A stretch of 64,000 nucleotides of DNA. It comes from Flavipsychrobacter sp. (GTDB lineage: Bacteria > Bacteroidota > Bacteroidia > Chitinophagales > Chitinophagaceae). Where the stretch lies: positions 1-64,000 of the forward strand of contig JAFIGV010000007.1 in the NCBI GenBank assembly GCA_017849575.1, given 5' to 3'. The notes under the pieces are model-generated. The model saw only the letters and a program-made list of their open reading frames with translations, made no database searches and was not told where the DNA came from. Positions 1 to 9,059 of the stretch are shown one piece after another. Position 1 is the stretch's first letter; each line of letters begins with the position of its first letter. A program made the translations under genes and the position numbers.

Positions 1-59
1 CGATCCTCTTCTCCCAAAACCTCCAAAACATTCAACCTCTTTAAGAACTCCTCCCTCAA
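1..59 (-). CDS. Unidentified leftward gene, 5' end only (truncated by window edge)
   Basis: Reading leftward from a TTG at 59 gives an open frame to the window edge, beginning M-R-E-E-F-L-K-R-L-N-V-L-E-V-L. It lies about 20 bases after a good promoter -7 box (79-86), which is the main reason to believe in a gene here. An ATG at 31 in another frame gives an aromatic-rich, unlikely start. With only 19 codons visible the product cannot be named. The TTG start is an inference. Confidence 0.3.
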   Translation of the reverse strand, partial: MREEFLKRLNVLEVLGEED

Positions 60-78
60 CCCTTTCGCTGCGGGAGCG

Positions 79-110
79 CAAAGATAGATACTTCATCCGC
101 GATTATCCAA
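79..110 (-). promoter_or_regulatory. Bacteroidota-type promoter (TTG-N21-TATCTTTG), leftward
   Basis: On the minus strand the -7 box TATCTTTG (86 to 79) matches TAnnTTTG exactly. A TTG lies 21 bases upstream (110 to 108). It would start transcription near 72, just before the truncated leftward gene. Confidence 0.55.
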
Positions 111-265
111 CAAACAGCCAGGTTTTAGTTATCCACAATGAGAAGGTTAGCGGTGCTGTAAACTCACTCAGACCTGCAAAATCCGCTCCTGGCAAGCGTT
201 TTACCGTGCCTCCAAAAACTGAGACAGAACAAATAACTTAGCAGAAGACAACACATTCCGACTTC

Positions 266-1189
266 ATGTTCCGTATTATCTGCACTCTATTACTCTGCAT
301 TTCGCTTTCGCACGCTCACAGCCAAACGGTGAAATTCGTCTATGAAAACTCGCTGATCTTCGTACCCGTTCGCATCAATAATGAAAACCTGCTTTTTCTG
401 GTACATACAGGCGCCAACACCAGCGTTATCGATAGCCGTATCAGCAGCAAACTGCACTTGCCCGTCGTGAAGGAAAACGACTCGGTGACGGGGACCGCAG
501 GGCGCCAAAAAGTAGCCCTTGTAAGGATAAAATCGCTGGCTATCGGCAACACCGTGATGCGCGACCTGACTGTATCAAGAAGGGAAATAGAAAATTTTAT
601 CGCCGCCAACGGACGTAGAGTGGATGGAATACTTGGAACAGACGTGCTGAAAAACTATGCTATGACCATAGATTTTCAAGGTAAAAAAATAGCTTTTCAA
701 AGCGCGAGAATTCCTACCGGAAGAAAAAAGACAATATCCTTCGACATGACTGAAGGAATACCGCGTGTAGAGATACGGCTGAACGACACCCTGAACACCT
801 TTCTACATTTCAACAGCGGGTCCAAATTCGACCCGAACAGCGATGTGTACGTAAATCTGTCGCCGCTGCAATGGGAAAGTCTGCAACAAAAAAGGCAAAG
901 AACAGCAATTGAAAAAAACTTTGTGGGACAAGGAGTGGGCGGAAATATTTTTTTGAAAGCCGTGAAGCTTGACTGCATAGCATTGAATCGACGCCAGAAA
1001 ATCTACAATGGCTATGCGATCCTTCAGCCTCGTGAAGGATATTTCAGCGACGAACATTCTATTGGATTTTTTGGCAATAATCTTCTCGAAAAGTATGGAC
1101 GTGTCTCGGTCGATTTTATCGCGCGGCAGATCGTTTTGCCCGTGAGCGATACCAAAGGTGCAATACGCGTAAACAGAAGACAGCAGTGA
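266..1189 (+). CDS. Secreted aspartyl-protease-fold protein lacking both catalytic Asp residues
   Basis: A 307-residue protein with an N-terminal signal peptide (hydrophobic residues 3-15, cleavage near residue 20). The two-lobed layout resembles the retropepsin/pepsin-like 'aspartyl protease family' proteins common in Bacteroidota. The first lobe carries H47-T-G-A where the family has D-T-G-A, and the second carries N183-S-G-S where the family has D-T-G-S. The surrounding hydrophobic framing (LFLV before, TSVID after) is kept, so the fold is probably intact while the acid dyad is gone. It probably acts in the periplasm or outside the cell, perhaps as a binding protein rather than a peptidase. 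It is followed at about 100 bases by a rightward outer-membrane barrel gene. No good promoter was seen upstream. The fold assignment is good; loss of activity is inferred from the two substitutions. Confidence 0.75.
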   Translation: MFRIICTLLLCISLSHAHSQTVKFVYENSLIFVPVRINNENLLFLVHTGANTSVIDSRISSKLHLPVVKENDSVTGTAGRQKVALVRIKSLAIGNTVMRDLTVSRREIENFIAANGRRVDGILGTDVLKNYAMTIDFQGKKIAFQSARIPTGRKKTISFDMTEGIPRVEIRLNDTLNTFLHFNSGSKFDPNSDVYVNLSPLQWESLQQKRQRTAIEKNFVGQGVGGNIFLKAVKLDCIALNRRQKIYNGYAILQPREGYFSDEHSIGFFGNNLLEKYGRVSVDFIARQIVLPVSDTKGAIRVNRRQQ

Positions 1190-1285
1190 TGTGTACGGCA
1201 TTATTTTTATCCCAAGAAGAAAGTTGGCTTAAACTTTGTCTGCCACAATCCATCAAAACGTTCTCTAAACGCGTCATACGATTAC

Positions 1286-4240
1286 ATGAGGAAATACATT
1301 TTACTGATGGCACTGATTTCCGGCAGTTTAACGAGCCAGGGGCAGGGATATAAAATAGAAGGAAAAATAACGGATGCGACAGACCATTCGGAACTCATTG
1401 GCGTGAGCGTGGTTCTGCAAAAAGCTGAGGATACTTCGAGCAAAACCGGCGTAGTAACCGATATCAACGGAAACTTCGTCATCAACCAACTCGACGCCGG
1501 CAACTATCTTTTTCGTGCAAGCTATGTAGGCTTTCAGAACTATACACAAACCATTAACCTAAACAAAGATCAAAACCTTGGAATAATATCCATGAAGGTG
1601 ACCAACACGCAGTTGCAAAACGTGACGATAACCGGAGAACAGATAAGGGTGCAGCAGCAAGGAGATACTACAAGTTTTAATGCGGGGGCTTACAAAACAA
1701 ACCCCGATGCGAATGCGGAAGACCTGATCAATAAAATGCCAGGTATCAGCACAGAGGGCGGTAGTATAAAAGCAAACGGCGAGGACGTAAAACAGGTATT
1801 GGTTGACGGAAAGCCGTTTTTCGGAGACGATCCGAACGCAGCGATCAAAAATCTTCCCGCAGAAATCATAGACAAAATACAGGTGTTTGACAAACTAAGC
1901 GATCAGGCACAGCTCACCGGATTTGCCGACGGAAATGAACAAAAGACGATCAATATTGTAACCAAACCCGGCAAAAACACCGGTCAATTTGGGAAAATAT
2001 ACGCCGGCTACGGAGCCAGAGACCTTGGGTTGAAAGAGAATTTTTACAGCGCGGGTGGCAACCTCAATTACTTCAAGGGAGATAGGCGCATTTCCATCAT
2101 CGCACTCTCCAACAACATCAACCAGCAAAACTTTAGTACCGACGACTTATTGGGCGTGGTGAGCAGCAACAGCGGATCGGGCAGAAGCGGTGGTGGAAAC
2201 AGGGGCGGAAGGAGCAGAAGATCGGGAAACAGCGCCTATGGCAGAGGGAGCGATGCAAGCAACTTCTTAGTGGGTCAGCAGGCGGGCATTACCCAAACAC
2301 ATTCTGCCGGCATCAACTACAGTGACAACTGGGCGACGAACATCCGTGTCAGTGGCAGTTATTTCTTTAACCATACCAGTAATACAAACACAAATAGCCT
2401 TACCCGCAATTATTTTGGCGGAGCCGATAGCAATATCATTTACAAAGAGTACAGCACCACTACTACCCGCAATACCAATCATCGTGCAAACCTGCGTATA
2501 GAATATGACATAGACAGCGCCAATTCATTGATCTTTACCCCTAAACTCAGTTATCAGCAAAATGAATCTTCGCGCGAGCTGGCAGGCAATAGTAGATATC
2601 CCGACAGTACACTTTTGAACAGTACGACCAATCGCAATACAGCAAACAATGATGGCTATAACCTCGGGGCCAATCTTGTCTATCGGCATAAATTTGATAA
2701 GAAAGGTCGCACCCTATCGCTAAACCTGAATGGTGCTCTCAATAACCGAACCGGCGACGGAACAACCTATTCGCTCAACCAATATCTAAGTGATACTTCC
2801 AGCGGTTTCGACAGTACCCTACTCGATCAACGCTATGACCTGAAGAGTAAAACCCAAAGCCTCTCAGCGAACATAACCTACAGCGAACCCATGGGGAAGA
2901 ACAGTCAGTTGATGATCAACTATGCACCTTCGCGCTCCCACAGCACCTCCGACAAAGAAACCATGAATGAAAATGGCGGTGCATACATTGATTTTGACAG
3001 CTCACTTTCCAACAAATTTGACAATACTTATACCACGCAAAGAGGTGGATTGACCTGGCAGTTTCGTAAAGAAAAGCTGATGCTGATGGCTGGCGCAAAT
3101 TATCAATACGCAACGCTGGACGGCAACCAATATTACCCTTCGGATTTTACCGTAAACAGAAATTTTTCGAACCTTTTGCCCACGGCGATGCTCAACTATC
3201 GCTTTTCCAAAACAGAAAACATTCGGCTGATGTACCGCACCAACACCAATGCACCGAACATCAGTCAGTTGCAGAATGTTTTTGACGTCACCAATCCGTT
3301 GCTTGTGAAGACCGGTAATGCGGCTCTTGCACAGGACTATACCCATACCCTGATCTTCCGCTACGGGAAAACCAATACTGCCAAAGCGACGAACCTGTTT
3401 GCCATGCTCTACGGAAGCTATGTAAATAACTACATTGCTAACGAAACAGTCTACCCGACTCAAAACATCGTATTGGCAGAAAACGTTGTATTGAGTGACG
3501 GCAGCCAGATCAGCAGACCGGTGAACCTGAACGGTTACTTTTCCGGAAGGAGTTTTTTCACTTACGGAATGCCCCTCCGACCCATTAAAACCAATCTGAA
3601 TCTGAACCTTGGTTTCAATTACAGCAGGCAACCCGGAAAGATCAGATACATCAAAACTTATGAAGAACTTATTGCGGGCACAGACGGCATCACCAATATC
3701 TCCGACAACTATGCCGTAAACGCCGGCGTGGTATTCAGCAGCAATATCAGCGAGAATATTGACTTTACCCTTTCCTACTCCGGGTACTACAATATGGTAC
3801 GCAACAGCATCCAGACACAGTCGGACAACAACTATTACAACCACACTGCCTCAGCACGAATCAATTATCTGTTTCTTGATCGTTTTGTGTTCAACACCAC
3901 GGCCACACACACCCTTTATTCCGGGCTTTCTGCCGGTTACAATCAAAGCTTTCTGTTATGGAATGCTGCAATGGGATACAAGTTTCTTCCCGACAAGTCG
4001 CTCGATGTGCGTCTGAGCGTTTACGATTTGCTCAACCAAAACCGAGCGATTGAGCGCACCGTTACAGAAACCTATATTGAAGACAGCTATACCAACGTGC
4101 TCCAGCGATATTTTATGTTGCAAGCCACCTACACCCTGCGTCATTTTGGATCCGGAAAAAATAAGACAACAGATGTGGTGGCGCCGGCGGAAGATTATGG
4201 CGGTCAGGGACCACGGCACAGGCGCGGTGGAGACGAATGA
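1286..4240 (+). CDS. Outer membrane beta-barrel protein with carboxypeptidase-like regulatory domain
   Basis: A 984-residue TonB-dependent-receptor-like protein. After a signal peptide (residues 1-19) comes a beta-sandwich regulatory domain (about 22-105; IEGKITD...GVSVVLQ...TDINGNF...YVGFQ), then a plug-like stretch (about 110-230; ITGEQIRVQQQGD, LINKMPGI, QVLVDGKPFFGDDP), then a long barrel with alternating aromatic and polar residues and an aromatic-rich end before a basic tail. This order is typical of Bacteroidota 'outer membrane beta-barrel' (OMP_b-brl_3) proteins related to SusC receptors but without a partner SusD. A Gly/Ser/Arg-rich insert at about residues 293-325 is low complexity and probably a surface loop. 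No substrate is suggested by the neighbours. Confidence 0.85.
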   Translation: MRKYILLMALISGSLTSQGQGYKIEGKITDATDHSELIGVSVVLQKAEDTSSKTGVVTDINGNFVINQLDAGNYLFRASYVGFQNYTQTINLNKDQNLGIISMKVTNTQLQNVTITGEQIRVQQQGDTTSFNAGAYKTNPDANAEDLINKMPGISTEGGSIKANGEDVKQVLVDGKPFFGDDPNAAIKNLPAEIIDKIQVFDKLSDQAQLTGFADGNEQKTINIVTKPGKNTGQFGKIYAGYGARDLGLKENFYSAGGNLNYFKGDRRISIIALSNNINQQNFSTDDLLGVVSSNSGSGRSGGGNRGGRSRRSGNSAYGRGSDASNFLVGQQAGITQTHSAGINYSDNWATNIRVSGSYFFNHTSNTNTNSLTRNYFGGADSNIIYKEYSTTTTRNTNHRANLRIEYDIDSANSLIFTPKLSYQQNESSRELAGNSRYPDSTLLNSTTNRNTANNDGYNLGANLVYRHKFDKKGRTLSLNLNGALNNRTGDGTTYSLNQYLSDTSSGFDSTLLDQRYDLKSKTQSLSANITYSEPMGKNSQLMINYAPSRSHSTSDKETMNENGGAYIDFDSSLSNKFDNTYTTQRGGLTWQFRKEKLMLMAGANYQYATLDGNQYYPSDFTVNRNFSNLLPTAMLNYRFSKTENIRLMYRTNTNAPNISQLQNVFDVTNPLLVKTGNAALAQDYTHTLIFRYGKTNTAKATNLFAMLYGSYVNNYIANETVYPTQNIVLAENVVLSDGSQISRPVNLNGYFSGRSFFTYGMPLRPIKTNLNLNLGFNYSRQPGKIRYIKTYEELIAGTDGITNISDNYAVNAGVVFSSNISENIDFTLSYSGYYNMVRNSIQTQSDNNYYNHTASARINYLFLDRFVFNTTATHTLYSGLSAGYNQSFLLWNAAMGYKFLPDKSLDVRLSVYDLLNQNRAIERTVTETYIEDSYTNVLQRYFMLQATYTLRHFGSGKNKTTDVVAPAEDYGGQGPRHRRGGDE

Positions 4241-4352
4241 ACCGAAAGGCTGCCCGTAAGATCCACACGGCAGAAAGGGCGGCTATGAGGACAATAAAAA
4301 GTGGAATATTAACAGAAAACCCCTTCGCAATTTTTTTAGATTTGCGTTCGGT

Positions 4353-6674
4353 ATGGCCCAAAAAAAGGAATCGAAACGAATTCAGAGAATTCATAAGCAT
4401 AAGAAGGAAAGCAGGAAAAGCCGTTCGGTAAAGATACTGTGGCGACTCTTTTGGGTCGGGCTCATCGTTTTTAACCTTATCATTATCATGATCAATTTCG
4501 GCATGCTGGGCTATATGCCTTCCATGAAGGAATTAGAAAATCCCAGCAGCGCACTTTCGTCCGAAGTGCTTGCTGCAGACGGCACCGTGCTGGGACGATA
4601 TTTTATTCAGGATCGATCTACAAGCAAGTACGAAGAAATCTCCCAAAATGTTTTTAACGCTTTGCTGGCAACTGAAGACGCCCGCTTCTACGAGCATTCC
4701 GGCATTGACGGCATTGCGGTGCTGCGTGCTGTGGTTTTTCTCGGTCATGAAGGTGGTGGAAGTACCCTAACGCAACAGTTGGCAAAAAATCTTTTTCCCC
4801 GTCGCAACGCAAACCTTTTTACCCTGCCCTTTATCAAACTCAAAGAATGGGTGCTGGCCGTAAAGCTCGAACGCAATCTTACGAAGAACGAGATCATCAC
4901 CCTCTATCTGAATACGGTTCCTTTTGGAGATAATGTATATGGAATCAAAAATGCTTCCCTTACTTTTTATAACAAAACTCCTGACAAGCTTTCGGTAGAT
5001 GAGGCTGCTGTGTTGATCGGAATGCTCAAAGGAAATACACTGTATAACCCAAGGAGAAATCCGGATAATGCCGAGAGAAGAAAGAACGTGGTGCTGGGCC
5101 AAATGGTGAAATACGGTTTTCTTTCGGACAAAGAGGCAGATCAATTGAAGAAGAAACCCATTAAACTCAACTACCACAAACTTGACTATCACGAAGGAAT
5201 GGCGCCCTATTTCCGTCAGGAAGTGGAACAGGAAGTAAAAAAGATACTCAAAGACCTTAAAAAGCCCGACAGCGATGAAGGCTACGATATTTATCGCGAT
5301 GGTTTGAAAATATATACCACCATCGACCCAAGGATGCAGCGCTACGCCGAGCAGGCTGTGGAGCAACACATGCAGGACCTTCAGAAACAATTTTTTGCGC
5401 AATCAGGATACAGGGATGGTTCTGTCTGGAACAAAGAGCTGAAGGCCGACCTCGCCGGTTCTATTAAACAAACGGAGCGCTACAAATCCCTGAAGGAAGA
5501 AGGAAAGACCGAAAAAGAGATCATGGCCGTGATGAACGCCCCGGTGAAAATGAAAGTGTTTGCGTGGAAGGCAAAGAAGCATGAGAAAGACACAACCATG
5601 AGCCCGATAGATTCGCTGAAGTATATGAAAATGTTTCTTCAGGCAGGCTTTATGGTCATGGATCCCTTTACCGGCAACGTGAAAGCATGGGTCGGCGGAA
5701 TTGATCATACCTTTTTCCAGTACGACCACGTGAATATGGACACCCGCCGACAGGTAGGTTCTACAATAAAACCACTGCTCTATACCCTTGCCATAGATAA
5801 TGGATTTGATCCCTGCGGTACCGTTTCCACAGCGCCTCAGTCTTTCCCCGGCTTCCATCCTAATCCATACAATGCTGGTGGTGCCGAATTCGGAGAGGTA
5901 ACCATGAAAAAAGCTCTGGCAAAATCGATAAATAATGCGGCCCTATACCTGCTCAATCAGGTGGGTATTAATGCCTTTGTAGATTTTGCCCATCGCTGTG
6001 GCATCGCTGCAGACATTGAGGCAGTACCTGCTGCTGCACTGGGCGTTTCCGCCATTTCTTTGTATGAAATGCTTTGGGCCTATACCATGTTTCCGACTAA
6101 GGGGATGAATACGAAGCCTCAGTTCATTCTTGAAATCAAAGACAAAAACGGCAACTTAATTAAGAGCTTTATGCCCCAGCAAAAGGAGATTATCAATGCC
6201 AAAACAGCCTTTAAGATGGTAAAGATGATGCAGGGCGTCATTGACCACGGAACCGGTATTCGTATGCGGGGCATGGGCGTGCAGGGAGACATTGCCGGCA
6301 AGACGGGTACTACCAACAAACAGGCCGATGCATGGTTTATTGGCTATACTCCGCAATTGTTGGCGGGCGCATGGGTGGGCTGCGACGACCGCCTGCTCCG
6401 CTTCCGCAGTCAGGCATTGGGACAAGGTTCTGCTGCGGCACTTCCTATCTGGGCTTACTTTATGAAAAAGGTGCACTCCGACAAGTCCCTCGGAATTGAA
6501 GTCTCGCAAAAGTTCGAAGCACCCGAAGGTTTTCAGGACTGTGAATTTTATGATCCCGTGAGCCTTGAACGATCCGAAACGATTCCCTACGGTGCCACTG
6601 GCGATCCTGAGTCAGGAAATGATAATGATATAGAACCCGTACCCATCATTCCCAATGATGAGTGGGGCAATTGA
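4353..6674 (+). CDS. Penicillin-binding protein 1A: bifunctional peptidoglycan glycosyltransferase/transpeptidase
   Basis: A 773-residue class A PBP. A basic N-terminus precedes one membrane anchor (about residues 30-52). The glycosyltransferase (GT51) domain has the catalytic glutamate E108 in EDARFYEHSGID, followed by GGSTLTQQLAKN and the RNLTKNEI...YLN motif. The transpeptidase domain has the three penicillin-binding signatures: S470-T-I-K473, the SxN motif as S-I-N-N, and K650-T-G-T. It polymerises and crosslinks peptidoglycan on the periplasmic face of the inner membrane. The ATG at 4353 gives the expected Lys-rich cytoplasmic tail. A TAGATTTG box at 4337-4344 lies only 8 bases upstream, so a leader would be nearly absent if it is used. 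Its end is close to the HD phosphohydrolase gene. Confidence 0.95.
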   Translation: MAQKKESKRIQRIHKHKKESRKSRSVKILWRLFWVGLIVFNLIIIMINFGMLGYMPSMKELENPSSALSSEVLAADGTVLGRYFIQDRSTSKYEEISQNVFNALLATEDARFYEHSGIDGIAVLRAVVFLGHEGGGSTLTQQLAKNLFPRRNANLFTLPFIKLKEWVLAVKLERNLTKNEIITLYLNTVPFGDNVYGIKNASLTFYNKTPDKLSVDEAAVLIGMLKGNTLYNPRRNPDNAERRKNVVLGQMVKYGFLSDKEADQLKKKPIKLNYHKLDYHEGMAPYFRQEVEQEVKKILKDLKKPDSDEGYDIYRDGLKIYTTIDPRMQRYAEQAVEQHMQDLQKQFFAQSGYRDGSVWNKELKADLAGSIKQTERYKSLKEEGKTEKEIMAVMNAPVKMKVFAWKAKKHEKDTTMSPIDSLKYMKMFLQAGFMVMDPFTGNVKAWVGGIDHTFFQYDHVNMDTRRQVGSTIKPLLYTLAIDNGFDPCGTVSTAPQSFPGFHPNPYNAGGAEFGEVTMKKALAKSINNAALYLLNQVGINAFVDFAHRCGIAADIEAVPAAALGVSAISLYEMLWAYTMFPTKGMNTKPQFILEIKDKNGNLIKSFMPQQKEIINAKTAFKMVKMMQGVIDHGTGIRMRGMGVQGDIAGKTGTTNKQADAWFIGYTPQLLAGAWVGCDDRLLRFRSQALGQGSAAALPIWAYFMKKVHSDKSLGIEVSQKFEAPEGFQDCEFYDPVSLERSETIPYGATGDPESGNDNDIEPVPIIPNDEWGN

Positions 6675-6700
6675 TCAGCACCGCAGGCCACACAGTTTTC

Positions 6701-7927
6701 ATGAATAACAGAGGCAAAATCATCAACGATCCGGTTTACGGTTTCCTGCGTTTTCCGGAGGCCGAGCTGATGTATATTATTGATCATCCCTGGTTTCAGC
6801 GGCTGCGCAATATCAGGCAGATGGGCATGGCCCATCTTGTATACCCTGGCGCTACGCATACCCGGCTTCACCATTCTCTCGGTGCGTGCCACTTGATGGG
6901 TAAAGCACTTGACGAGCTCCGGCTGAAGGGAATTGACCATTCGAGGGAGGCATGCGTGGCAGCACGCCTCGCGGTGTTGCTGCACGATATTGGCCACGGC
7001 CCCTTTTCCCACGCGCTTGAATATTGCCTTGCTGACGGCGTTACACACGAAACCCTTTCGTCGCTCATTATGCAGCGCATCAATAAAGACACAGACGGAT
7101 TGTTGAACAATGCCATTAGCATCTTCGACCACCAGTACCCCGACCGTTATCTGCATCAGCTTGTCTCCAGTCAGCTCGATGTGGATCGGATGGACTATCT
7201 CAACCGCGATAGTTTTTACACGGGCGTATCAGAGGGTGTTATTGGCTATGACCGGATCTTACAAATGCTTACGGTGCGCAATAACGAGCTGATGGTGGAA
7301 GAAAAAGCTGTGCATTCGGTAGAGAAATTCATCATTGCGCGACGACTGATGTATTGGCAGGTCTATCTGCACAAGGCCGTGCTCGGCGCCGAACAATTGC
7401 TCATCAACATCTTAAAACGGGCGCGAGAACTCGCCTACGCCGGAGAAAATCTTTTCGCGACACCAGCGCTTCGTCATTTTCTTTATTCACGGCTCAGCAA
7501 GAAAGACTTTGAAGAACAGGCTGATCATCTGGACATTTTTTGCCAGCTCGACGACACCGATGTGCTTGCCGGTATCAAGGTTTGGAAAAGCCACAAAGAT
7601 CTTGTCCTTTCCTGCCTCTGCAGCATGATGATGGACCGGCATTTATATAAGACCCAACTCAGTTCTGCCCCGCTCGACGATATGTTAGCAGATATAAGGA
7701 AGAAGCTCAGTCTGCAGCTTGGCCTCAGCGATCATGAGCTGTCCTACTTTGCTTTCACTGGTACCACCTCCACCAGCACATACAATACGGAGGACGAAAG
7801 AATCACTATTGCAATGAAAAATGGTAGTCAGTGTGATATTTCTCAAATAGACCATGCGCTCGTTAATCAGGCGCTTGCCAGACCCGTACATAAAAACTAC
7901 ATTTGCTTCATTCAACCCGAAACCTGA
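6701..7927 (+). CDS. HD superfamily phosphohydrolase
   Basis: A 408-residue HD-domain protein. It opens with the family-typical N-terminus K-I-I-N-D-P-V-Y-G-F. The first metal-binding His lies in R-L-H-H-S-L-G, the HD pair is H95-D96 in HDIGHGPFSH, and the downstream Asp lies in Q-L-D-V-D-R-M-D-Y-L. This arrangement is that of the YdhJ/dGTPase-like HD hydrolases, which cleave phosphoester bonds of nucleotides; the exact substrate is unknown. A GTG at 6662 overlapping the PBP gene is in frame, but the ATG at 6701 starts right at the conserved N-terminus and is preferred. It sits between PBP1A and lpxD in one rightward run, probably co-transcribed. Confidence 0.85.
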   Translation: MNNRGKIINDPVYGFLRFPEAELMYIIDHPWFQRLRNIRQMGMAHLVYPGATHTRLHHSLGACHLMGKALDELRLKGIDHSREACVAARLAVLLHDIGHGPFSHALEYCLADGVTHETLSSLIMQRINKDTDGLLNNAISIFDHQYPDRYLHQLVSSQLDVDRMDYLNRDSFYTGVSEGVIGYDRILQMLTVRNNELMVEEKAVHSVEKFIIARRLMYWQVYLHKAVLGAEQLLINILKRARELAYAGENLFATPALRHFLYSRLSKKDFEEQADHLDIFCQLDDTDVLAGIKVWKSHKDLVLSCLCSMMMDRHLYKTQLSSAPLDDMLADIRKKLSLQLGLSDHELSYFAFTGTTSTSTYNTEDERITIAMKNGSQCDISQIDHALVNQALARPVHKNYICFIQPET

Positions 7928-7988
7928 GAGAAAAGCCGAACCGCCCGTTCGATTCATTGATCAAAAAACAGTAATTTCAAATTTTTTC

Positions 7989-9059
7989 ATGCAGTTTACA
8001 GCGTTACAAATAGCTACGCTCATCAAGGGAAAGATAGAGGGCGATCCGGAGGCGAAGGTGAGTACTGTTGCCAAGATTGAGGAGGCAACAGAGGGCGCGC
8101 TCAGTTTTATTGCCAACCCGAAATACGAGGAATACCTCTACTCTACCAATGCTTCCATCATTATTATCAACGACGCACTTGAAGTCCGGCAGGCCGTTAA
8201 GCCCACGCTTATCCGTGTAAAGGATGCATACAGCGGATTTGCCTACCTGCTGGAAAAATATAATGAAATCATCTCGCGCAGCGGCAAACACGGCATCGAA
8301 CAACCCTCCTATGTCAGCAAAACTGCTTCGATGGGTAAGGACGTGTATGTGGGAGCATTTACCTACATCGGAGAAAATGTGATCATCGGCGATAGGGTAA
8401 GAATCTATCCTGGCTGTTATATTGGAGACAATGTAGTGATCAACGAAGACTCGCGCATTTTTGCCGGCGTAAAGATTTACGATGGTTGCTCTCTTGGCAG
8501 CCGTGTAGTCATACACAGCGGAGCGGTGATAGGTGGCGACGGGTTTGGCTTTGCCCCGCAAAAGGATGGAACCTATAAAAAAATACCACAGATCGGAAAT
8601 GTGATCATTGAGGATGATGTGGAAATTGGAGCCAACACAACGATTGATCGGGCGACCATGGGATCAACCTGCATAAGGAAAGGCGTGAAACTTGACAACC
8701 TGATACAGATAGCCCATAATGTAGATGTGGGAGAAAATACTGTTATAGCCGCACAAACGGGCATTTCGGGAAGTACGAAGGTGGGCAAAAATTGTATCAT
8801 CGGCGGGCAGGTAGGCATTGTGGGGCATATACATATTGCTGATGGCACCCGCATCAACGCTCAGAGCGGACTTTCCAAATCCGTATCTATACCCAACACA
8901 GCCCTTACAGGGTCGCCGGCCTACGATTACAAAAGTTCTCTGAAAAGTCAGGCAATTTTTAGAAATTTGCCCGAATTACACCAACGCCTTCTGAAGCTGG
9001 AAGATACCATAGCCGAATTAACAGCTTTATTGAACCAAAATATTTCAGTCAACAAGTGA
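7989..9059 (+). CDS. lpxD: UDP-3-O-(3-hydroxyacyl)glucosamine N-acyltransferase LpxD
   Basis: A 356-residue enzyme of the third step of lipid A synthesis: it transfers a 3-hydroxyacyl chain from acyl carrier protein to the amine of UDP-3-O-acylglucosamine. The N-terminal uridine-binding domain (about 1-100) is followed by many left-handed beta-helix hexapeptide repeats and a C-terminal helical segment (about 325-350). The catalytic histidine is H243 in Q-I-A-H-N-V-D. The ATG at 7989 gives the family length. In-frame codons upstream to 7854 lie inside the preceding gene and look unlike LpxD. Its TGA overlaps the GTG of lpxC/fabZ, so translation is probably coupled. Confidence 0.95.
   Translation: MQFTALQIATLIKGKIEGDPEAKVSTVAKIEEATEGALSFIANPKYEEYLYSTNASIIIINDALEVRQAVKPTLIRVKDAYSGFAYLLEKYNEIISRSGKHGIEQPSYVSKTASMGKDVYVGAFTYIGENVIIGDRVRIYPGCYIGDNVVINEDSRIFAGVKIYDGCSLGSRVVIHSGAVIGGDGFGFAPQKDGTYKKIPQIGNVIIEDDVEIGANTTIDRATMGSTCIRKGVKLDNLIQIAHNVDVGENTVIAAQTGISGSTKVGKNCIIGGQVGIVGHIHIADGTRINAQSGLSKSVSIPNTALTGSPAYDYKSSLKSQAIFRNLPELHQRLLKLEDTIAELTALLNQNISVNK

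Noticed and set aside
3002-3844. 280-codon frame on the minus strand inside the outer-membrane barrel gene
   Set aside because: The plus-strand protein is clearly real across the whole interval; the minus frame has no domain, signal or ribosome site and is a composition shadow.
6662-6700. GTG start of the HD phosphohydrolase overlapping the PBP1A gene
   Set aside because: The conserved N-terminus begins at the ATG at 6701; the extra 13 residues are not family-like.
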